Positions 1 to 5,589 of a stretch of 11,731 nt of DNA are shown in pieces (the stretch's first letter is position 1; each line of letters begins with the position of its first letter). The notes under the pieces were generated by a model. The model had not been told where the DNA came from and ran no database searches. It saw only the letters and a program-made list of their open reading frames with translations. The translations under genes were made by a program, and so were the position numbers. The stretch comes from Candidatus Sivonenia alaskensis PMM_0068. Lineage in GTDB: Bacteria > Cyanobacteriota > Cyanobacteriia > Gloeobacterales > PMM-0068. The DNA is taken from NCBI GenBank assembly GCA_949127685.1, contig CASBPW010000255.1, forward strand, positions 1 through 11,731. Direction: 5' to 3'.

Positions 1-140
1 CTGGCTGAGTTTGGCTAAGCATGGCGGATCCTGGTGGACGTGATGTAGTGGCGATTCAGTATTCTTCGCTACTGAATTTAGTGTGCTCGAATTAACAGTG
101 TCCTCTTTAAAGGACGACTGAAGACTGCTTGAGGTCTTAA

Positions 141-172
141 TAAAGAGCGTTTGACACGTGTTTGTACTTGAG
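141..172 (+). repeat. 32-bp direct repeat, copy 1
   Basis: This copy matches 274-305 at 28 of 32 positions by eye, with starts 133 bp apart. Its centre is the perfect 8-bp dyad ACACGTGT (154-161), followed by the shared GTTTGTACTTGAG. The dyad arms differ from copy 2 at two symmetric positions, so both copies remain perfectly palindromic. That favours a binding site for a dimeric DNA-binding protein (inference). Confidence 0.75.
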
Positions 173-273
173 CCATTGTTATCTTTATCTTGTGTTTACA
201 TTCTGTACTCACAAGGCTTTCAAGCATTTTATCTTTAAGCCTCAATGCCTATTTATCGATTACTTGCAATTGG

Positions 274-305
274 TAAAGAGGATTTGACGCGCGTTTGTAC
301 TTGAG
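274..305 (+). repeat. 32-bp direct repeat, copy 2
   Basis: This is the partner of 141-172. It shares TAAAGAG at the left, TTTGAC in the middle and GTTTGTACTTGAG at the right. Its central dyad is ACGCGCGT (287-294), also perfectly self-complementary. The function is unknown, and no gene starts directly after it. Confidence 0.75.
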
Positions 306-342
306 GTGTTGTAGAACATAGCTGACGTGACAGAGCAAGGCC

Positions 343-438
343 CTATCGTTTTCATCATGCGAATGTTCATAGCAAACACTTTTTGACGAAAGCAAGACCT
401 GCGCAAAAATGGCCCCCCACTTACCCTATGGGTAGGCC
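343..438 (+). repeat. Dispersed ~100-bp repeat, copy 1, ending in a hairpin
   Basis: The copy starts with CTATCGTTTTCATCAT and ends with GGTAGGCC, and recurs in the same orientation at 2840-2940 on the other side of pnp. Over the first ~75 bases about 61 match, with one single-base gap. The right end (411-438) folds: outer GGCC/GGCC arms enclose TACCC-TAT-GGGTA. There is no coding potential. It could be a non-autonomous mobile element, an insertion-sequence remnant or a small structured RNA; the sequence alone does not decide. Confidence 0.8.
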
Positions 439-445
439 AAGGATA

Positions 446-462
446 AGCAAAGCAGCTTTGCT
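446..462 (+). other. Hairpin with 8-nt complementary arms
   Basis: AGCAAAGC (446-453) and GCTTTGCT (455-462) are perfect complements around a single A. As RNA this would form about seven pairs with a CAG loop. No T-tract follows, so it is not an intrinsic terminator. It lies immediately right of the dispersed repeat and about 120 bp upstream of the predicted pnp promoter. Confidence 0.5.
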
Positions 463-584
463 ATGGAGGGAGAAGCGTCCTCGGCTTGCTTTCAGCTGAC
501 GAATGCCAAAGCTTTGCGTAAGTCCCCGGTGGCTTAACCGCATCTTAATTGATCAGTAAATAAATGTGGGGTCGGTGTTGGAGT

Positions 585-593
585 TGATACAAT
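585..593 (+). promoter_or_regulatory. Extended -10 promoter for pnp
   Basis: TG at 585-586, one spacer base and TACAAT at 588-593 match an extended -10 element with one mismatch in the hexamer. No good -35 is seen 16-18 bp upstream, as is common for extended -10 promoters. Transcription would start near 600, giving a leader of about 28 nt that carries the pnp ribosome binding site AGAAGGA (616-622). Such a short leader leaves no room for the long RNase III-cleaved hairpin known from enterobacterial pnp. Confidence 0.55.
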
Positions 594-627
594 ATTTAGT
601 TAGCTAAAAACGAAGAGAAGGAACAGA

Positions 628-2766
628 ATGACTGAGTATAGGAAGTCCGTCCTAGTGGGTGGGCGGGAGATTGGATTTAGTACAGGAGTATTAGCCCAAC
701 AAGCAGGAGGTTCGATCTTAGTCCAAGGCGGGGGCACCAGTGTTTTAGTAACCGCGACCATGAGCAAAAAGCCCAGAGAAGGCATGGATTTCTTCCCCTT
801 ACTGGTAGATTACGAAGAGCGGCTCTATGCAGCAGGGCGCATTCCAGGCAGCTTTATGCGTCGGGAAGCCCGCCCTCCAGAAAAAGCAATCCTCGCTTCT
901 CGTTTAATCGACCGCGCTATTCGCCCTCTTTTCCCCGATGGGTTTCGCAATGATGTCCAAATAGTTGCTACCGTTTTGTCCTTAGACGACATGGTTCCCC
1001 CAGACATCCTTGCCCTAACGGCATCTTCTGCCGCCATCATGTTGGCGGGGCTGCCTTTTGCTGGCCCGATTGCTGGCGTAAGGGTTGGTCTGTTGGGAGA
1101 TGATTTTGTTCTGAATCCCACCTATCCCGAATTGAACAAGAGTGATTTGGACCTGGTAGTAGCAGGAACCGAGTTCGGCGTAATCATGGTAGAGGCAGGC
1201 GCCAACCGCCTCCCTGAAGAAGATGTCCTAGAAGCTTTAGACTTCGGGATGGAAGCGATTGGTGGACTATTGGCAGCCCAAAGAGAAATGGTGGCAGACT
1301 TGAACATCCAACCGATGGAATTTAAAGCCCCCGAATCCAGCCCCATCGTCATTTCGTTTATTGAGAATCTGGCGAAAGACAAAGTCGCAACCATTTTGGG
1401 AGACTTTTTACCCAAGAGTGTACGGGATGAAAAACTGACCGTTATTGAAGAAGAAGTGAAGGCAGCTGTGGCAGCTTTGCCTGCAGAAGACCCTGTAGCT
1501 CAGGCGATTGCCGCTGAACCAGAGCCCAATAAGGTCAAAGACCTCTTCAAAGCGCAAACCAAGAGGCTGATGCGTGGCCAAATTGTTCGGGATAATCGCC
1601 GCGTGGACGGACGGACGCTAGAAGAAGTTCGTCCTATTTCCTGTGCCGTTCGCATTATTCCTAAAGTTCACGGTTGTGGACTGTTTACGCGGGGCAATAC
1701 CCAAGTCCTTTCTGTGCTGACGATGGGGACTTCTGGGGATGCCCAAGAGATGGATGACCTCCACCCAGATAGTGAAAAGCGCTATATCCACCACTACAAT
1801 TTCCCTGGTTATTCCACCGGTGAAGTGAAGCCTCAACGGGGTTCTTCTCGACGGGAAATTGGTCATGGAGCCCTGGCAGAAAGAGCCTTGATGGCGGTTC
1901 TTCCTCCCAAAGAAGAGTTCCCCTATGTCCTGCGGATTGTCTCCGAAGCCTTGTCTTCCAATGGTTCGACCAGTATGGCCTCGGTGTGTGGTTCGACCCT
2001 TGCCCTGATGGATGCGGGAGTTCCGATCAAGGAACCTGTCTCTGGGGTAGCGATGGGCCTGATCAAAGAAGGCGATGAAGTGCGGGTCCTTACCGATATT
2101 CAAGGAATTGAAGACTTCTTGGGAGACATGGACTTCAAAGTAGCTGGAACCCAGGATGGGATTACGGCTTTGCAGATGGATATCAAAATTACGGGCATCA
2201 CGCTGGCAGTTCTCGAGACGGCCCTGAATCAAGCCAAGGGTGGCAGACTGCACATCCTAGAGAAGATGTCAGAAGTCCTTGATAAACCTCGTCCTGAACT
2301 ATCTCCTGATGCTCCTCGTCTGTTGACGATTCGGATTCCTGAGAACATGATTGGCGCGGTTATTGGACCTGGTGGTAAGAATATCAAACGGATCATTGCT
2401 GAAAGTGGTGCCACCGTCGATATCGAAGATGACGGTACGGTTATCATTGCTTCTAAAGATGGGGAAGCAGCGCGTATCGCCCAGCGCATGATTCAAGACA
2501 TGACCCGCACTATTGATTCTGGTAAGGTCTACAACGGTAAAGTTACCCGGATTATTCCGATTGGTGCTTTTGTTGAGATTCTACCCGGTAAAGAAGGCAT
2601 GGTCCATATCTCTCAACTAGCGGAGCACCGCGTACGCAGAGTTGAAGATGAGGTGGCGGTGGGCGATAACATCCTCGTCAAGGTCAAACAGATTGACCAT
2701 AAAGGCCGGGTCAACCTAACTCGTTTGGGTATTCACCCCGATGAAACGGCTGAAGTAGTCGAGTAA
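628..2766 (+). CDS. pnp: Polyribonucleotide nucleotidyltransferase (PNPase)
   Basis: This is a phosphorolytic 3'-5' exoribonuclease of RNA decay, which can also add heteropolymeric tails; in cyanobacteria it is the main polyadenylating activity (family knowledge). The 712 residues show the full domain order: RNase PH-like domain 1 (about 10-145), helical linker (about 240-320), RNase PH-like domain 2 (about 325-540), KH (about 565-625, GPGG loop starting at 580) and S1 (about 632-702). The RNA-contacting loop has R78-R79 in GSFMRREARP. The phosphate-binding segment is SNGSTSM (S447/T448), and the catalytic aspartate is D500 in FLGDMDF. The position equivalent to E. coli D486 is Ile in QGIEDF; I recall a hydrophobic residue there in cyanobacterial and Bacillus enzymes. 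The ATG has the ribosome binding site AGAAGGA about 5 nt upstream. It is monocistronic with its own terminator, and rpsO is not adjacent. Confidence 0.98.
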   Translation: MTEYRKSVLVGGREIGFSTGVLAQQAGGSILVQGGGTSVLVTATMSKKPREGMDFFPLLVDYEERLYAAGRIPGSFMRREARPPEKAILASRLIDRAIRPLFPDGFRNDVQIVATVLSLDDMVPPDILALTASSAAIMLAGLPFAGPIAGVRVGLLGDDFVLNPTYPELNKSDLDLVVAGTEFGVIMVEAGANRLPEEDVLEALDFGMEAIGGLLAAQREMVADLNIQPMEFKAPESSPIVISFIENLAKDKVATILGDFLPKSVRDEKLTVIEEEVKAAVAALPAEDPVAQAIAAEPEPNKVKDLFKAQTKRLMRGQIVRDNRRVDGRTLEEVRPISCAVRIIPKVHGCGLFTRGNTQVLSVLTMGTSGDAQEMDDLHPDSEKRYIHHYNFPGYSTGEVKPQRGSSRREIGHGALAERALMAVLPPKEEFPYVLRIVSEALSSNGSTSMASVCGSTLALMDAGVPIKEPVSGVAMGLIKEGDEVRVLTDIQGIEDFLGDMDFKVAGTQDGITALQMDIKITGITLAVLETALNQAKGGRLHILEKMSEVLDKPRPELSPDAPRLLTIRIPENMIGAVIGPGGKNIKRIIAESGATVDIEDDGTVIIASKDGEAARIAQRMIQDMTRTIDSGKVYNGKVTRIIPIGAFVEILPGKEGMVHISQLAEHRVRRVEDEVAVGDNILVKVKQIDHKGRVNLTRLGIHPDETAEVVE

Positions 2767-2783
2767 TCGGTTCTTGATTAATA

Positions 2784-2817
2784 AAAGGGTGCAGCCTAAA
2801 AACTGTACTCTTTTTTT
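2784..2817 (+). terminator. Rho-independent terminator of pnp
   Basis: GGGTGCAG pairs with CTGTACTC through eight pairs, two of them G-U, around loop CCTAAAAA. Seven T follow directly, and the A-run to the left extends the stem. It begins about 18 bp after the pnp stop codon. Confidence 0.85.
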
Positions 2818-2839
2818 GTGTCGGCAAAGTATAGCGGCT

Positions 2840-2940
2840 CTATCGTTTTCATCATACAAATGTTCATACTGAGCACTTTTTGAGCAATTAAGACGTGCGC
2901 GAAGATGGCCCCCTCCAGCTCCCTATACTACAGGTAGGCC
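2840..2940 (+). repeat. Dispersed ~100-bp repeat, copy 2, ending in a hairpin
   Basis: Second copy of the element at 343-438, in the same orientation. The left two thirds are conserved. The right third has diverged, yet 2907-2940 still folds: GGCC/GGCC outside, and CTCCCT with AGGTAG (one mismatch) around loop ATACTAC inside. It starts about 22 bp after the pnp terminator T-tract and is followed by GGCCGCAGGCC. It sits between pnp and a minus-strand gene that could have been acquired laterally. Confidence 0.8.
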
Positions 2941-3054
2941 GCAGGCCGTGTGGAGCATCTGCGATATGAGGGATTAGGGGGCGAGTGTGGAAGTCCGCGA
3001 GACTTAGCTTGCATAGTTCAAAAGATAGAGCAAAAGCTCCGAGCTTATCCTGTC

Positions 3055-3729
3055 CTAACTGCCAAGAATATTGATCGCGCGGGAGGCAACGGCGGCGAGT
3101 GTCGTAAGCGAGATCGAGCTTTCAATCATCATCATGATCTTGGCGCGAGACGTCAGGGGCAAGACATCGGTGGGGCTGAACGCCGTCGCCGTCGAGAATC
3201 CAAGGAATAGATAGTCGACGAACGTCGGCTGCCAGTCGGGCAGCACGTCCTCGGGAACCCCTACTTGTGGAAAGAGCCAATCCGGTTTCTTGGTTCCATT
3301 GTTCGCTCGAGCTTCAGGACCGTCGCGATCGATCCACCAATACAGTAGCGAGAACGTAAGCACGTTGGCCACCCAGACGGCAATGCTTGACGTGAGCAGT
3401 TCGAGGCCACTGATCTCCGTGGATCGATTCACCATATCGTTAATCAGATAGGCTAGACTCACGAGAGTCCAGAATCCCTGCATCCCACAGAAGATCAACA
3501 CGATGGTGCGCTCGACTCTCAGCGACCGAGCTTTTCCCCCAGTCAACGGGATGGCAACCATCGACGCAAACACTATGATTGCAGGTATGTAGGGAACCCA
3601 AACCGGGAACAGTCTGACGCGATCGGGTAACACTGTCAGCAAGAAAAGCACTGCGAAGATCGTCAGGGAAACGGGCCATCGGGGTTCGATACGGAGTGCT
3701 GGGGCTGGTTCCTTCTTGTTCGTTGTCAT
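3055..3729 (-). CDS. Membrane protein with ion-channel-like C-terminal hairpin
   Basis: About 224 residues and roughly six hydrophobic segments (about 19-36, 43-62, 76-98, 110-133, 168-185, 195-222). The last two, with a short loop between them, resemble the pore module of two-TM potassium channels: DYLFLGFSTATAFSPTD, then PLTSRAK and a long final helix. The T-x-G-Y-G-D filter is absent and FSPTD stands in its place, so K+ selectivity should not be assumed. I recall uncharacterised proteins of this kind mainly from proteobacteria, with the conserved stretch PEARAN and a DWLFPQ motif, both seen here. The start is uncertain: ATG at 3729 was chosen, while a GTG at 3744 would add five residues, and neither has a well-spaced ribosome binding site. 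It is flanked by the dispersed repeat downstream and a palindrome upstream. Transfer from another phylum is possible but unproven. Confidence 0.8.
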   Translation of the reverse strand: MTTNKKEPAPALRIEPRWPVSLTIFAVLFLLTVLPDRVRLFPVWVPYIPAIIVFASMVAIPLTGGKARSLRVERTIVLIFCGMQGFWTLVSLAYLINDMVNRSTEISGLELLTSSIAVWVANVLTFSLLYWWIDRDGPEARANNGTKKPDWLFPQVGVPEDVLPDWQPTFVDYLFLGFSTATAFSPTDVLPLTSRAKIMMMIESSISLTTLAAVASRAINILGS

Positions 3730-4044
3730 ATCCTTCACATGCACCCTTGATCATACTTTGTCTCTGAGTCTCTCGGGGTGACGGCCTCCTTCTTGTGCTA
3801 CTAGCTATTAGCACACCCTCAGCTCCACCAGAGTAACCGCACACGTTGCGCAACAATCGCTGTAGTCCATAAAGTACCGAAGTGAGTTTCATTTAGGGCT
3901 GCAAGCCTAGCAGTTTTCTCCGATGCTATGGGCATGGCTCATACTCTTCGATATTGTGGATAACCCCACTTCAACATATCCCCTCTCATTAAGACGCGAT
4001 TACCCTGTAATTAATGCTCAAGTATTCTTTCAGGAAAGGGGTCT
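3730..4044. other. Intergenic region between two minus-strand membrane genes
   Basis: About 315 bp without a credible gene; open frames here are other-frame readings of the neighbour. It holds a 22-bp near-palindrome (listed separately), a perfect GTTGCGCAAC palindrome at 3845-3854 and an ATTA/TAAT mini-hairpin near 4009-4021. No convincing terminator for the upstream gene (stop at 4045) and no clear promoter were found. Confidence 0.5.
3794..3815. promoter_or_regulatory. 22-bp near-palindrome, candidate operator
   Basis: TGTGCTA (3794-3800) and TAGCACA (3809-3815) are perfect inverted repeats. The 8-bp centre CTAGCTAT is itself self-complementary except for its outermost pair, so 20 of 22 positions obey the dyad. 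It lies 65-86 bp upstream of the channel-like gene's ATG, where a repressor or activator site would be expected. No T-tract adjoins it on either strand, so a terminator is less likely. Confidence 0.45.
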
Positions 4045-4545
4045 CTAACTGACAACGCGCCGATAGCCTGTGTAACCGATCCCCAAAAGAGCGATCAATA
4101 ACAGCAAGAAAACAGGAAAAGGAATGTAGGTGAAGAACAAAAGATGAACCCGTGACATCAGCCAAGCAAACGCTAAAAATACCCCAACCATGATGGCTAA
4201 ACCCTGTATTGTTCGAAAAACAGGGATTTGTTCTAGAGGCAAACGATACCGAGAAAGCAAAAGAGAAGTGACAAAGTAATAGATGGGGGCGCAAAGGAGC
4301 ATTACGTCTGCTTGACGGATCACTTGCTGCCAACCACCTGTGTTTGAGGCGTAGACAAGATAGCCAGTCCAAAGAAACAAGCTCAGCACGGCCAGCCCCA
4401 AGTTCAGGCTGAGAATAAATGGTTCCTCTCGTTTCCCTGGAATGACAAGACAGAGTACATAGGCAAGCCAGGGGGCTAAGAAGAGCATAGGAACGAGTAC
4501 AGCCCGATACTCCACAAATTTAAGGAATAACGTTTCCAGGGTCAT
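4045..4545 (-). CDS. Conserved five-helix membrane protein, function unknown
   Basis: 166 residues from ATG at 4545; the frame extends four codons to a TTG, but the ATG start fits better. About five hydrophobic helices (around 15-36, 43-66, 78-97, 112-132, 136-158) are joined by short polar loops. Loop 1 is PGKREEP, the loop before helix 3 has GGWQQVIRQAD, and the loop after helix 3 has SRYRLPLEQIP with basic residues. There is no signal peptide and no recognisable enzyme motif. It resembles small uncharacterised membrane proteins I associate with cyanobacteria, but I cannot name a family. It follows the hydrolase gene on the same strand after 87 bp, so they may or may not be cotranscribed. 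Confidence 0.75.
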   Translation of the reverse strand: MTLETLFLKFVEYRAVLVPMLFLAPWLAYVLCLVIPGKREEPFILSLNLGLAVLSLFLWTGYLVYASNTGGWQQVIRQADVMLLCAPIYYFVTSLLLSRYRLPLEQIPVFRTIQGLAIMVGVFLAFAWLMSRVHLLFFTYIPFPVFLLLLIALLGIGYTGYRRVVS

Positions 4546-4632
4546 AAATGGACACAAATTAAGGTAGGGAATTTACGAATAAGTCTACCCAAGTGATCTC
4601 TATCCGCCTCAGCATGTCAATTCCTATTTTAA

Positions 4633-5487
4633 TCAACTCACCCCATACTTCTTGAACCAAGCTTGCAATCGCTTATCGCCATCCTCCGCCTGTTCTTTAC
4701 GAAAGGTAGGGCGATAGTCCGCATGAAAACCGTGGGGGGTATCAGGATAAACCACAATTTCAGAAGCACTCCCCGCTTCTTTCAATATTTTTTTCATTTG
4801 CTCAATACTGGCAAGAGGAATGCTCTCATCACTACCTCCATAGAGGCCAAGCACAGGTACTTTCAGGGAAGAAGCGATATCCACGGGATACTTAGGTCTC
4901 AACTCACTGACTTCTCCCGTAAGCGGACCATACCAAGCCACCCCTGCTTTGACCTTGGGATTATGGGCGGCATACATCCAGACAATCCTGCCTCCCCAGC
5001 AAAATCCAGTAATCCCCAGTTTAGAAGTATTGCCTTTACCCGATTTATTGGCCAAGTCCACCGTCGCATCCAAATCTGAAAACACTTGAGCATCAGGAAC
5101 TTTGGAAACAACCTTCGTGATGATTTCTTGGATGTCCGTCATTTTAGACACATCTCCTTGCCGGGCATAGAGTGCCGGAGCAATGGCCAAGTAGCCCTGT
5201 TTTGCGAAGCGGCGACAGACATCTTTGATATGTTCATGGACGCCAAAAATTTCCTGGATCACCAACACTACAGGGAAAGGCCCCCCCTTCGCAGGCATTG
5301 CTTGATAAGCCGGAATTTCGCCATCAGCGACGGGGATTTTGACCTCTCCCGCCACTAACCCCTGACTACTGGTAATAATCGTCTTCGCCGAAATAGGTTG
5401 TGCCGCTAAGGCAAACCCTGCAGCCAAGGTAGTCATGACAAAGGTTCGACGATTAAATTCCGCTTTTCTTAGTAATTCCTCGTTCAT
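4633..5487 (-). CDS. Dienelactone hydrolase family protein, Tat-exported
   Basis: An alpha/beta hydrolase of 284 residues. The catalytic triad is visible: nucleophile C163 in GFCWGG, D220 in GGSDESIP and H252 in TPHGFH. E79 in VIQEIFG matches the glutamate that interacts with the cysteine in carboxymethylenebutenolidase. The N-terminus is a twin-arginine signal: FNRRTFVMTT (11-20), a hydrophobic stretch to about 31 and a plausible cleavage site after ISA (about 34). The folded protein should therefore act outside the plasma membrane, or possibly in the thylakoid lumen. Soluble family members open dienelactones in chlorocatechol degradation. The exported form has no such pathway neighbours here and probably cleaves another ester or lactone. 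It is divergent from the DUF255 gene, sharing about 100 bp of upstream sequence. Confidence 0.93.
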   Translation of the reverse strand: MNEELLRKAEFNRRTFVMTTLAAGFALAAQPISAKTIITSSQGLVAGEVKIPVADGEIPAYQAMPAKGGPFPVVLVIQEIFGVHEHIKDVCRRFAKQGYLAIAPALYARQGDVSKMTDIQEIITKVVSKVPDAQVFSDLDATVDLANKSGKGNTSKLGITGFCWGGRIVWMYAAHNPKVKAGVAWYGPLTGEVSELRPKYPVDIASSLKVPVLGLYGGSDESIPLASIEQMKKILKEAGSASEIVVYPDTPHGFHADYRPTFRKEQAEDGDKRLQAWFKKYGVS

Positions 5488-5589
5488 CGGCTATGACTCT
5501 CTGGATGAATTCATTTAGATTAGTTTATGAAGAGCAAGTGTGGGAAGTTCGGGGGTCTAAGATGCACGGTAGAGCCTCTCTGCACAACC

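Larger units (their letters stand above)
1..584. other. Long non-coding region upstream of pnp
   Basis: No frame on either strand gives a credible protein here. The stretch is rich in small structures. GTCC/GGAC arms lie at 100-103 and 112-115. CTCTTTA at 103-109 pairs with TAAAGAG at 141-147, enclosing an AAGAC/GTCTT hairpin (121-125 with 134-138). A 32-bp direct repeat pair, a dispersed repeat and an 8-bp-arm hairpin are listed separately. A CAAAGCTTTG palindrome sits at 507-516. I recognise no known riboswitch or sRNA family. The region may hold an unannotated small RNA or mobile-element debris. Confidence 0.6.

Noticed and set aside
151..156. TTGACA as a -35 promoter element
   Set aside because: No acceptable -10 hexamer is found 16-18 bp downstream, and the motif belongs to the 32-bp repeat. 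The second copy reads TTGACG and also lacks a -10.
141..305. Start of a CRISPR array
   Set aside because: There are only two imperfect repeats separated by about 101 bp, with no further units and no cas genes.
494..520. CTGACGA resembling the start of a hammerhead ribozyme core
   Set aside because: The required GAAA segment after stem II is missing and the flanking stems do not pair as needed.
1618..2253. 211-residue open frame antisense to pnp
   Set aside because: It lies wholly inside pnp, has no ribosome binding site or recognisable domain, and its composition is that expected from the opposite strand of a conserved coding sequence.
2950..3210. 86-residue plus-strand frame after the second dispersed repeat
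   Set aside because: It mostly overlaps the C-terminal coding region of the minus-strand membrane gene and is low-complexity and basic at its end, without a ribosome binding site.
3440..3892. 150-residue minus-strand frame overlapping the start of the channel-like gene
   Set aside because: It is a shifted reading of the membrane protein gene plus its upstream region; the product is not hydrophobic and resembles no family.
5527..5589. N-terminal 21-residue extension of the DUF255 protein
   Set aside because: It has no ribosome binding site, no signal-peptide character and no resemblance to the family N-terminus, so the ATG at 5590 is preferred.
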